Source: Serinus canaria
Lineage: Eukaryota > Chordata > Aves > Passeriformes > Fringillidae
Length of the DNA stretch: 64,000 bases
Direction of reading: 5' to 3'
NCBI RefSeq assembly: GCF_022539315.1
Contig: NC_066313.1
Location: 31,099,059 to 31,163,058 of the forward strand
The translations under genes and the position numbers were made by a program. Under the pieces are notes generated by a model. The model worked only from the letters and a program-made list of their open reading frames with translations, was not told the origin of the DNA and made no database searches. Positions 24,500-35,650 of the stretch are shown piece after piece (the stretch's first letter is position 1; every line of letters begins with the position of its first letter).

Positions 24500-24900
24500 A
24501 TTATATAAATTGATGGCATGTTCTCCCTTGAATCTCGTGCTCAGTTCTGGCCATACCATCTCGAAGAAAGAGATAACAGAAATAAAAGATGTCTGTAGTA
24601 GGGCAATGAAAATTATTAAGGGCACAAAAAGACTCCCATGGGGGGAGAGATGAAACACATTGGGGCTGTTTAATTTCAGAGGTGAGTAAGGGTTGATGTC
24701 ACAGGGGTTTATTAAATCAGAGATGTTATGCTAGTCAAATAAATGTTTCTGTTTACTGCTTCATGTAATACTAAAGGAACACATAAAGGAAAAATAATCT
24801 ATTATGTGAAATTAAATATAATTCTTATAGAACACATTTCTGAAACAAACCAAGGAGCTCAATGTAACAAGCTACCAAATGACTCAGAAGCAGCCTCCAG
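24500..24900 (+). mobile_element. Ancient CR1 LINE fragment (pre-avian type)
   Basis: Diverged from the avian CR1s but readable against the old CR1 type common in turtles and crocodiles. TGCTCAGTTCTGGCCATACC, then GAAAGAGATAACAGAAATAA, GTAGGGCAATGAAAATTATT, CTCCCATGGGGGGAGAGATG and TTGGGGCTGTTTAATTTCAG appear in the expected order. Weaker matches through AATAAATGTTTCTGTTTACT and a final AACCAAGGAGCTCAATGTAA follow. It covers part of the RT C-terminal region. Because it is so old, any remaining conservation would suggest reuse as regulatory DNA. Confidence 0.72.
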
Positions 24901-25278
24901 CACTCTGAGAAATTAATATAAAATCTTTAGTTATATTTGATAGAATATAAAACTGGAAAGAATAAGAGGGAAGAGAAAAAATGCAGGACTGACTAAATCA
25001 TGGTCCTTCCTGTGGCTCACCCATGTTTCATAGGCTATAGTGCACCTGCTGTCACCCTCACACAGTGTCTGTGTGAGTTGTTCCTTGTTTATACTTTTCA
25101 GATGTTTGCCCACATGTAGATGGTGAAGGTCAACTACAGATGTCTAGTTCTCTGATTTTTACTTCTTAAGTCATTGCCTTCACACTAATAATTCTCTTGC
25201 TGCTCTTTGCATAACTTCTAACCAGCGTGGCTTAGAAAAAGATTATCACCTCCACATTATCTTCTGTGTTACATTGAC

Positions 25279-25475
25279 AGGCTGAGACTGTTCTGGCTGT
25301 TTAACCTGGAGAAGAGAAGGCTTTGGGCAGAGCTTTTTGCAGCCTTCTGGTACCTATAAGAGCTACAAGAAGGCTGCAGAGGGACTTTTTACAGGGTCAA
25401 GGGGTAATGGCCCTGAGATGAAGCAGGGCTGAGTTAGATTAGATAATATTTGACTTTATTAGGTGAAATTATTTC
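25279..25475 (+). mobile_element. CR1 LINE fragment, truncated at both ends
   Basis: Forward avian CR1. GGCTGTTTAACCTGGAGAAG, AGAAGGCTTTGGGCAGAGCT, GCAGCCTTCTGGTACCTATA, AAGGCTGCAGAGGGACTTTT and GGTCAAGGGGTAATGGCC are clear. It decays after TAGATTAGATAATATT and lacks the final 3' tail, so it was cut or deleted after insertion. Confidence 0.9.
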
Positions 25476-28424
25476 GCTTTGAATGTGTTCTTCCTATTCT
25501 CTTAGAATAAAGTAAGAGCTGCCTGTAAAACAGAACTGCAACTAACTCAGTACTTTGCTTCAACCGAGCCAAGTACATTGACTGAGAGAAGAGAAAATGG
25601 TGATTTGGTCATTAAAATGTTGCCTATAACTATAAAAACTATATAAATGTTAGATATGCATCTTCCCACTATTTACCCATATCTTACAAATGAACCCAAA
25701 TATTGTCTTTCACATTCGTTGCAACTATTTTCCTTTTCAAAAATCTGAAGGAATCACAGCACTGAGTTTTATAAAGAGACAGACAAAGATGCAAAGCCCT
25801 AATAGGAAAAACTCCAGAAAGATTTGTATTATTCCCAGATGTGATAGCTGGACTAGATGGTGCACATTCTAACTTTCAGCTTGTTCTTTTATCATATTTT
25901 TCCACTAATAACTAAAATTTAAGTTCACTTAAATTTTGTAATTAATAAATTTGGAAATATGTTTTATAAACACTAGCTGCTGTGTTTCATGTAAACTGTT
26001 TAATAGAACATTTTTGCTGCCAGCTGAGAGCACACTGCAAATGTCAAGTCATAAAGCATGAGGCTTGATTAGTCAGAAGTCACCTGTGCTGTACTAAAGA
26101 AAAAGGTACATCTCTAATGTTGAACACTAACTAGAATATCTTAGAGTAGAACATGAGAAGACTGAAAAAATAAATTTGTTTTAGTTTTCTTTGCTAGAGG
26201 AACATTAAGGGCAAGGCCAAATACAGCATGCCATGAGGGAAGTACTCCAAACCAGCTCTGACACTGGAAGTATTGTAGCCATCAGTTCAGATCAATACAG
26301 CCCAGCATGCACATGGCATCCTGCTCTGAGACATGGACATTCCTCTGGAACAGTTACACGGGGTCCAGCAGGTTACTTGCAGCTAGAGCCCAGATGCTGC
26401 ATTGCAAGAGAGAAAGCATGAGATAGGAGCCTTACAGTAAATGTTGAAAACCTCTTAAACACAACTTGGATCCATGGGAGAAAATTTATTGAACACTACC
26501 AACTAAATAAGTTTGGGTTTTGTTTTTTTTTTTTTACTAATGGAATAATGGGACAGTGGAAGGATGTTGTAATTTTTTTTTTGGTAGCAGTAGCTTTTAT
26601 ATTTAAAGGAAAAATAGAAAGACTAGAAGAGGTCTCATCAATATATCTTTGCTCTCACTCAGTAGAATATTCTTATATTCTTAACAGTAAGTAGGGTACA
26701 GGCTTTGCTTGAACAAGATTTGGAATTGTTCAGAAGTGTTCATATATAAAATATTAATGATCTTAACAACCCTGGGACAAAAATGTTTTTCATGACCATT
26801 AGGATATTTGTGAAATACTGAAGTAGGACCCTCAAATAATTTTAGGAATAAATTGGTAAAACTTATAATTTAAAATTGCACTCAGAGGTTCAATTTCTGT
26901 TAATAGCTTTCTACAGAAAAGCATATAAAAGAAATTTCAGCTGATGCAACCATTTGTAGGCAAGCTCCCTACAGAAGAACAGTTCCTAAACAAAAGGGAA
27001 TTCTTCCTATTCATATGCTCATTTAGTTTTGATACATTCACTGTCTACCACTTTCAGACAAAGCTGACTGAATGGATGAGAAGCAGGAGCCAGGGGAGAT
27101 AAAAGAAACATAAAAATGGCCAAGCTGAGGCTAAGATATTAGAACAAGTTTCATAGTCTCTAGAACATTCACTGCAGCACAAATTCTTACAAATACAAAA
27201 GCTTCACTACTTACTGAAAAAAATAATTTAAAAATGACTCATCAAGCAATGGGACATCAGGCTGCCTTCTTGAGTTTCAGTAACCATACTGCTACTTGCC
27301 TTTTTACTCTTTTTTTTCTGTTTTGCTGCATTTCATTATATTTTTTCCCTTCGTTTCCAATATCAGCTATTAGATAATTTAGCTCCACCATTTAGCTCCA
27401 CCATTAAATCCTGCCTACAACTATCCACTAATGAGACATTGATAATGAGACAGTAATAGTGTTTCATGGATGGATTAACCATTTCTCAGCTGAAATATCT
27501 CAATAATGAAGAAATTTTTATTAAAAAAAAGAAAAAAAGACCAAATATCAAATATAAAAACCAGTTGCTAAATGAGGTCTTTCAGGGAGCAAAATGGATT
27601 GTGCATGTAAGGCACATTATGAACCAAGAGCAAAGTTACTCCTGTTGTACAGCACAAATCACAGCATACAGGCTGGTTTAGTGCACAGTAGAGCTTCTGG
27701 GATGTAATAAATTAGGGATTTTCAGGTGTGTGTGTTTCTGTTCACTGATTTTACAAAGATTGTGTAACAAATAATCTCCAGATCTGACTTTTAGAATAGT
27801 ATCTTAGCTCAGGGATGCTATTTTGTGAGAAATTGGAACAAGCAGAATTACAACTGACACTGCTTGCCCTCTTGAATATATTCTGAGTTTATATTAAAGA
27901 AAGAGAAATGTCGTAGCTTCAATGAAGGCTTTGCTTTGGTTTTGCTTTGGCTTACCTTTTTGGCTTTTTCTACTGTTTCCTCCCCCATCCCCCTCTTAAT
28001 GTTCCATAATTTTTCTCAGATGGATTTAATGCATTACAAGATGTTTCCTTTGGATGCATCACCTCACATTGCTGCACCCTTTATAATCCCTAAAGCCAGA
28101 ACCTGCAGCTGTTGTTTCAAATGCAGAAGGAAGACAAATATCTAGCAGTCAATGTACAGCTGTTTCCAGGAGGGGTTGGTACTGCCTTCTGTGCTGAATT
28201 AATAGATGGTTTTGTGAAGTATTCCATACAAACTAGCAATGGGGGATTCATACAGAAATAGAGGAGGGAGTTTAGAAAATCTCTTGGAGGTGATTATATG
28301 GGACTTTTTCACACACATGATTATTATTTCAGTAGGAAAAAATAAAATAAAAAAAAAGTGAAAAAGCATTCACCAAGTTTTGATTCTGTGCTTAATAAGC
28401 TTCATGGCCCAATATCTAACCTTA
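25476..28424. other. Unique DNA, no gene
   Basis: No gene recognised. A slightly GC-richer, stop-poor patch at 26190-26440 is of unknown origin. There is a 13-bp tandem duplication at 27378-27403 (TTTAGCTCCACCA twice). T-runs at 26520-26535 and 26573-26581 are simple sequence. Confidence 0.5.
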
Positions 28425-28534
28425 GAGTTCTTTGAGCAACCTGATCCACTGGAAGGTGTCCCTGCCCACAGCAGGGCATTGAAACCAGAGGATCTCTAAG
28501 GTCCCTTTGAATCCAAACCATTCTATGATTCTTG
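28425..28534 (+). mobile_element. CR1 LINE fragment, last 110 bases
   Basis: Forward CR1 3' end. TTTGAGCAACCTGATCCACT, GGAAGGTGTCCCTGCCCACA, GGATCTCTAAGGTCCCTTTG and AACCATTCTATGATTCTTGG. A very short 5'-truncated insertion. Confidence 0.94.
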
Positions 28535-29479
28535 GCTTCTGTAATAAGTACTTCACCTTACCTGGCTGTCCCTTGTCAAACCCTGCAATTTGGGTGAGTG
28601 CCTGTGTGGGTTTCTGAGCCTCTGTGTGTGTGAACTGCCCCACAGTATATTTGTCATCAAGATAAAGAGAAGTATTTTGAAACAAAAGATACGTACTAAA
28701 AAAACAAAAAAACTAATCAGGAATGGTCATGCTACATTGAAAGCATTATGGATTCATTACTGTTGTAGCTGTAATTACTATCAGTTTCTTCAAGTACCAT
28801 GATCTGTCTTCTAATTTCTTTTTCTGAATGAAGGTCCAAGTAGTGTATAATTAGTCAACAACCCTTGAAGGAAACTGAGGCTCTCTAGGAGCTCAATGAA
28901 TCTTCATGTTTCTTACACTCTTGGGAAGTTTATATTTCCTACTAAAACCCCTACACTTCAAACTCCTGTGGTTTCTGATTCATTGTTTGTTTCCTTTGCA
29001 TGAGATTTAAACCTCTCCAAGGACACATTTATCTCTTATGATCCATTCAACCCCAAGAAGGAAAATTTTACCTTAGAAGCATGAGCTATAAATAAAATTA
29101 TCTTTTCCTTATTCAGATTTCACTTAGATCCATGGGAGTTACAATACTAGGCTTGATCTTTCCAAGTGCTATACAGCTTTAGGTACAGAGTCCAGGAAAC
29201 TCAGAAGAAGGCATGGAATATTCTTTTCTTCAATTTTAGGAACTTGTCACACCATCTACACTTAGGTTTTAATGTAGGAGGCTATTCAAAACTAGGTGAT
29301 TCTCTGTATGGCCAGTGGAAAACTAGGCTTCCTTTGGTCCTGGTTTGGGACATTTATTTGAAGCTCTGAGTGTTTAGTATGAGTCTTAATGTTGAAGAAA
29401 TGTTGAGCGTCATCAAGAAAGGCATGACAAACAAAAGAGAAAGAATTTGGTGCAGTAAAAAGCCTTATGTATCCACAGC
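28535..29479. other. Unique DNA
   Basis: No gene or transposon recognised in this interval. Confidence 0.5.
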
Positions 29480-29640
29480 TTGAAGTGCTGATCTGTTGTC
29501 CTCATCTCAAGAGGGTTCTTGTGGAGCTTAAAAAAGCTTTAGAGTAACTTATTCAAAATGGTAAAGGAATGGAGCAGCTGTACCATGAAAGGGAGGAGCT
29601 CTGGCCAGAAAATCTGAGGAGGAATATGATAATGGTTAGC
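29480..29640 (+). mobile_element. Ancient CR1 LINE fragment (pre-avian type)
   Basis: It matches the same old CR1 region as 24500-24900. CTCATCTCAAGAGGGTTCTT, GTGGAGCTTAAAAAAGCTTT, AATGGTAAAGGAATGGAGCA and GCTGTACCATGAAAGGGAGG correspond to the old CR1 RT-region word order. After a small internal loss, CTGAGGAGGAATATGATAAT follows. Divergence is high and the boundaries are approximate. Confidence 0.68.
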
Positions 29641-30605
29641 AGAGACAAAAGGGAGAAGTTCAGGGGAATATAGAGCTATTTGGTTGTTTCTTTGTTATTT
29701 TAACTGAAAGATCCTACTATAAGAAAGATGGCACACTGTCTAAAGCTTGCAGGAGATAAGTTTAAAAAAAAAAAAATCTGAAACTCCTCTTGAAAAGCAA
29801 ACCTCCAAAAGCTGAGTCAAGAGAAATGGAAAGAGTCAAAAAGATTCAGAGACTGCACATCCATTAAAATAAACTCAAAAAGGCAGGAATATAACCACTA
29901 ATATTGCAAAAAACTCCTTGTTCTGGATGATGGGGGAATGAGAAAGAGTCAGTGACAGGATTCAATGATTTCTTTAGGCATCTTCTCTTACTGTCCCTCC
30001 TAGGGACCAAATACAGGGCTAAATGGTGCCTTCCATCAGGGCACTTGTGTTTCTTTAAATACTGAAATTGAAATTGTATCAGAAATAAAAGTAAAGTATG
30101 TTTATTAATGACCTGTCAAATGAGTAAAACAAAGTTTTGAAAGCAGTTTTACCTCTTACCTTTTCTTAAAAGAGTTGTGAAACAATGTGTAAGAGAAATG
30201 AATTCATAAATTAAAATTTCTGATTGGATCCCAGTGATTTCACATATGGGGTGAAAAGGCCAAGTGAAAATCATGTTACAGAAAGTATCCTGTTAGGGCA
30301 TTGTTGTGGATTTATTCCACAGCATTGGCAGTTTTATGATATAATGCATTTTAGATATCTATCTTAAGATGCACTGAATCACAGCCTGAAAGTGCCTATT
30401 TGTCTCCATTGAGAATAAGATGTGGATTACTAGCTCTGACACAGACATTCACTCTGGAGATTTCTGCAGTGAAATGAGATGAATCAAGACAATTCAATTT
30501 AAAGAGATTCTGATTTAGCTGGATAAATCACTACTTGCTCTGGAAAATATGTTTAGTTCATTTTGTTAAAAGAAAAGTACACAAACATAGAGGAAAAAAA
30601 ATTAT
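29641..30605. other. Unique DNA
   Basis: No gene or transposon recognised. An A-run is present near 29765. Confidence 0.5.
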
Positions 30606-30800
30606 ATTGTGTCAAACCAAATTATCATCAAGCCCAGAATTCATCTCAGTGAAAAAAATCCATTAGTAGAAGACAACAGTGCAACAGCCTCCATTTCCAA
30701 TAGTCTGTATCATGAATGCCTCAAGAACCTTATGAATCAAAAGTGTTGTGCACGTGCTCTTAAGCTCATGATTATGCTCTTATCCCTGGACATTTTTTAT
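30606..30800 (-). mobile_element. Ancient CR1-like fragment, inverted 3' end
   Basis: ATTGTGTCAAACCAAATTAT and CATCAAGCCCAGAATTCATC resemble the inverted 3' end of old reptile CR1 (gtcagaccaatggtccatctagcccagtatcc type). A later stretch, CTTAAGCTCATGATTATGCT followed by CTTATCCCTGG, keeps the same order. The 80-codon + frame at 30609-30851 lies over this element and ends just before GTAATG. It is not considered a gene. Confidence 0.55.
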
Positions 30801-31082
30801 CTCTGCATTAGACCACAGGAAGAGCCACTCTTGCCATCCCTGTCCAGGTAATGTAACACATGTAATACAAGAAAGCAATCTGTACTGTATCCCTGTGCAT
30901 GGTTTGGTACACCTGGAAATCTCTGTCCTGGTCAGAACACAAGTTATGGTTTTAAGGCAGAGAAAGTGTTTATTAGGTTTTTGAATTACTTCATTATTGG
31001 TTTCTGCTTTTATTTTTTCTGTTCTAGGAGGCTTAGTGAAGAAGTAGAGAGCATAGAAAATCCAAGTTTCTTACTTTCTTTA

Positions 31083-31608
31083 TATCATGGTTTAACCCCA
31101 ATTGCAAACTAACCCTCACCCATCTCCTCACTCACTCTCCCAGGGGGATGGAGAGGAGAATCAAAAGGATTAAAATGAAAGAACTCATAGGCTGAAACAA
31201 AAGCAGTTTATCATGTAGAGCAAAGGCAAACAAGGAATTAATTCCCTACTTCTGTGGGACAGGGAGGTGTTCAGCTATTCCCAGGTCTGTAGGTTTCCAT
31301 CACATTGGGGAGACAAACACCATCACTGCAAATGTCCCTGCCTTACTTCTTCTCCCCCAGCTCTCCATGCCGAGCACGACACTCGCCCTATGGTTTGGGA
31401 CATCCCTTGGGTCAGTCAGGGTCAGCTGTCCTGGCTGTGTCCCCTCCCAAACCCCTGGGCTGGGCTGCTTGGCTCTGTGTGACTGCTCAGCAACAGCAAA
31501 ACTATCCCTGTGTTACCAGAACTGTTTCCAGCAGGAATTCAAAACACAGCCCTGTAGCAGCTACACTGCAGGGCATTTATTCTGCTCCAGCCAAAACCAG
31601 CCCAATCA
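31083..31608 (-). mobile_element. Solo LTR of the same avian ERVL-like family
   Basis: Better preserved than the 23.8 kb copy. TATCATGGTTTAACCCCAAT is the inverted LTR end. It is followed by CTCACTCTCCCAGGGGGATG, AACTCATAGGCTGAAACAAA, AGGGAGGTGTTCAGCTATTC and GTCAGCTGTCCTGGCTGTGT. CACTGCAGGGCATTTATTCT and GCTCCAGCCAAAACCAGCCC complete it. In sense (minus) orientation the LTR starts in the CTGGTTTTGGCTGG region. The TATA position (near 31365) has lost its TATA-like word. Three overlapping + frames here are shadows. No internal retroviral genes flank it. Confidence 0.92.
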
Positions 31609-33071
31609 AACATGTTTATTTTTCATAGTCACCACTGAAACAAAATTTGATCTTTGAAAAACCCTAAAGCAAGTTACAAGTTTATAGGTTTTAGCTGTCT
31701 ACACTTAATCTTTTTCTAGATGAACAGGCAAATATCAGTTTAATTTATTAAATTATTGTGAACTTGTTTTTATTATACATGTTCTCAAGTCCAAAGTAAG
31801 TAGTATTCATCTAGCAATTACCTTTGATGAATCCTCTGATTTCACTAATAGGAAATTGAAATGAATTAAGCTGTTTTCAAACCCCATGGCTGCACAAATT
31901 GATGTGTATATGATCTTGATATTTACAAATGAACTGTGCATTTCTGCCTTTCTTTTTTTGATGCTGCAGACCACTAATTCATACAACAGAATTAGTGTTT
32001 ATGAGGCTTTTCATGGAAACAGCAGCTGAACCAATATAAGTAAGGATTTCACAGAAGGTCAATAGTTTTTTATTTTAAAATTATGCAAAGCAATGTAGGT
32101 GTGGTTTATGTTTTATTTTCTAGTGTATTTAAATGTCTAGAGCAACATAGAATGAATCACTCTGATGATATCACAACTAGTACAGAATCAATTTTATCAA
32201 TTTTTAATTTTTTTTGTAAAGCCACTATCAGGAAGAAAATATTTCACACTGTTCATATATTTTCTGAATAGTGAAATACATATTATAAAGTTTATAGAAG
32301 TGAAAAGCCTTTATCTTTTCTCACTATTATTCCAGTGAACAAAGTAGAAATATATTAATTTGTAAAACCAAGAAATATAGAAGGAAAAAACATTGGCTTA
32401 ACACTGTTCTAGTCTTCTTGCTTTTCTTGGAACAAAAAGGCCATGAAATAAACTGTCTGATTTAATTGGTTTGGGTCAGAACTGAAAAGCACAGCAGAAA
32501 ACTCCCCACCAAATAAAATGAAAATTTTTTGAAAAAAAAATCAGGTCTGAAAGACTAGATAGGCAAAGTAGTAGCCTTTTGGTTTGCTTTTTCCATCTCA
32601 AGTAAATGCCTTTCTAAACAATCACTTTATTGTGTAAGAAAAGATTGTCAATAGGAACAGCTGTTTTACTCTGTCTAAACACAGTAGTTCTGTTCCTGTT
32701 CTGATCTTATTACTTTGAAGCTGCTTGGTTATCCCCTGCTGGCATCAAAAAGGCTGACGTAGGCCAGCTTTGTGAAGAGGTATGTTCTTTAGTAGGAACT
32801 ACTAAAAAAAAGAGATATTAATTGATCCCAATGTTAAATGTGTTAATCCACATTTAAATGATCATGATCTGTCCATAATCATTCTGGAGAAGAAATTATT
32901 GGGATCCTCAAAGCTTTCCTTCTAGATAGGCAAAATTGTCCCTAATTATAGAAAAAGTAGGAAAAAAGGGGAGGAAAACACAGAGAACCGGAAGGACCTG
33001 GTGTCCTTCTTGCTACCTGAGTTTAGCTGATCATACAGAGGGCAACAAACTCTTCCATTTATAGAAGGCTG
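31609..33071. other. Unique AT-rich DNA
   Basis: No gene or transposon recognised. Confidence 0.5.
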
Positions 33072-33270
33072 ATGAAAAATGTCTTCACTCAGAGGGCTGT
33101 CAAGCATTGGATCAGGCTGCCCAAGGAAGAGTTACTGTCCATGAAGGAATTTAAAGGTGGCACTTAGGGATGTGATTTAGTGGTAGACTTGACAGTGCTG
33201 GATTAACAGTCGGACTTGATGATCTTAAAGGTCTCCTCTAACATAAATGATTCCATCATTGCATGATTCT
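33072..33270 (+). mobile_element. CR1 LINE fragment, 3' end
   Basis: Forward CR1. GTCTTCACTCAGAGGGCTGT, CAAGCATTGGATCAGGCTGC, CCAAGGAAGAGTTACTGTCC, AAGGTGGCACTTAGGGATGT and TTGATGATCTTAAAGGTCTC appear in order, ending ATGATTCCATCATTGCATGATT. The short stretch before it (32990-33071) is not recognisably CR1. Confidence 0.94.
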
Positions 33271-34038
33271 ACTTGAGAATTTAAAAACAAAAAAGATACT
33301 TTAAACAATGAGTACTTGTCAGAAAGCCATTATAGAAGTTGGGAGGCAAAAAGATAAAAAATGAGATGAAAAAGGATCTGCAGTTGCTCAAAGTGTTCTG
33401 CCATTTAAGTCTACTATTTATCAATAGAAAAATATTAGCTTGCATCAAAATCCCATGTAGTTCTTTTATCAGATTACAGATGGTAGGTAGAGATGTTCTT
33501 CTTTCAATGCAATATTTGTTAAATGTAAACTTTATTATCAACTAGTAGAAATTGTCTCCTTGTAGTTTCAAGGGTGAAGGGTAGATTTCACTCATCCTGA
33601 AAAGTGAGAAACCTAGATTGACTTCAGTTTTGTGGACCTCATTTATGATCCTACCTTTCATCATCTCTTTTTCAAAGGGAAAAGTCCTTACAACTTTTCT
33701 TCATGCAAGACATTCCATTCCTCTGATCCTCCATATTCTCAGTATTCTTATATTTCCTATATTTTTGCTGTGATAATATGACAAGTACTTGCCATTAAAA
33801 TTTGTAGAAGGAACCATCCAATGAAACAGAGACAACCATTTGTTCTCAACCTCATTATTTTTAGTAATAGTTCCATATTTTATTTCTCTTACCAAAAACT
33901 GATACTAGTCTTTCAAAAAAACTCCTATAGCAATTCCAAGATGTCTTTCCTGATTATTAAAAGCTATTTTTGAGGTGTCCAATATGTAGATATTGTTACA
34001 GGGCACTTTTTTATACTGTGTGTTGATAATTGTTCATT

Positions 34039-34096
34039 AAAAAAAACCAAAACCAATGACAAAAACAAACAAACAAACAAACAAACAAAACCAACC
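34039..34096. repeat. (CAAA)n microsatellite
   Basis: Pure AAAC repeats at about 34061-34090, flanked by A/C-rich sequence. Confidence 0.9.
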
Positions 34097-35032
34097 CCAT
34101 GAAGATTTGAAATTTACAAAAGAGCTCAATATAATTCACACAAATTTGGCATCAATTCACTAAACCTGAAGAAAGAAGCAATTGGCAATATTCATGAGTT
34201 ATAAAAATTGCTTGTGCAAGATAAATGCAAAAATTAAATGTTTAGAATATAATGTTCAGTATCTATTGAGGAAAAACAAAAAAAGAAATCTATGTTCTAC
34301 GTCTACTAAATGTTTTACATTGTTAATAACAAGGTCATAAGGTGAAAATTATTTGAAAAAAACTTTCATTTTCTACTTGAAAATAGAAAATTAGGATAAA
34401 ATGCTTCAACAAAATATAATGCTTTCTATTCTGTTAGTAACAAAAGAGGATGATAAACTCTTATTAGTAATACATATTTGTTACCAGAAAGCTTGGATAG
34501 TAATTTAAATCTGTGTCTCAGAAAAAGGAACATTTTTAATTATTACCCTTAGACATAAATAAGCTCCTAATGACATTCTGAACATACTTAGGAGCTCAAG
34601 TCCTTCTCATTTTATTGGAGATAGGTGTTTACCTAAAAAAACTCTTATGAACATCTAACTGCATCTATTCACAACTAAATACTTTTAATTCTAATTAAAA
34701 ATCTTTTGCAACTAATAATTACAACATTAACTCATCCCTTCTGGTGGCTAAATTGAACACCTGCCTTTAATTATGATGACTTGGAGAAGAGAAGCAGCCT
34801 GAAGATTACAGGATTGTAGAATCAGAAATGTAATATTACAAGAGTACATTTTGTTTAAATAAAACCATCTTAGCAGTCAAGTGCCCAATTATCATTTGTA
34901 TCAGAAAATATTTAATTTTACTTTTATTTGCTTACAGAAAACAATAATTTCAGTGCATGTAATTGGGAAATGCAATGATCCTGAAAGCAGAAACCTCAGT
35001 TATGGGTGATTTAGAAGCTTTCAGAGAATCAA

Positions 35033-35054
35033 AATGAATGATTTATCATTCATT
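35033..35054. repeat. Near-perfect 22-bp palindrome
   Basis: AATGAATGAT, a TT spacer, then ATCATTCATT: perfect 10-bp arms. It also contains two homeodomain-like ATGATT/AATCAT dyads. Confidence 0.8.
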
Positions 35055-35585
35055 CAGAATGTCTTATCTTCTGATTGAAATGATTTTTGTTTCCTAAATA
35101 TGCTTGTGGATCCTGCACAGCAACATCAGCTTCTATTAATCCGTGAGCAAGGTATCTTAGTAAGAAGTGGGGCTGCAGAATAGAATCTGATTATTACAAA
35201 ACAAATCAACCGGCCAATCCCAGGCACTGTTCTGTATATCCAAGTAAAAAGTACATTAATCATTTGGCTAACAGAGCTGTCACCATAATCTATCCTACAA
35301 AATTTAAATTATACTTGGATGTTTTGACAACATGGCTGAAGAGTGTAGTTTCATTGAAATCACCTGTTTCTTAGATATGGGTGCTGTGGACTGGATAGAA
35401 ATATTAAAGCAGGGTAAATATGCATGTTATATCACTCTATACATTGCTGATGATTATCATAAGCTAATAGAATAATAGGATACATCCATTATATACATAA
35501 AAGGAAACTAGGGCTCAAACTTGGCATTGGGAAACAATCCTGTGCATGGTTATATTGTTAATACAGACCTTCTCCCATGCCCATA

Positions 35586-35650
35586 AAACAATGGATTGGA
35601 AGGGACCTCCAAGATTGTCAAGTCCACCTTCTCACTAAGAGAAGTTCCAG
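35586..35650 (-). mobile_element. CR1 LINE fragment, very short
   Basis: Inverted CR1 3' tail: AATGGATTGGAAGGGACCTC followed by CAAGATTGTCAAGTCCACCT. Only about 60 bases are recognisable. Confidence 0.75.

Larger units (their letters stand above)
33271..35585. other. Unique AT-rich DNA with AAAC tract and palindrome
   Basis: No gene recognised. It holds the (AAAC)n tract at 34039-34096, a TAAT-rich stretch around 34670-34790 and a palindrome at 35033-35054. Confidence 0.5.

Noticed and set aside
23782..31608. One full-length ERV provirus between two LTRs
   Set aside because: The interval holds pre-avian and avian CR1 fragments and no retroviral gene remnants, so it is host DNA.
31305..31628. 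Overlapping 70-107 codon + frames
   Set aside because: They fall inside an LTR on its antisense strand.
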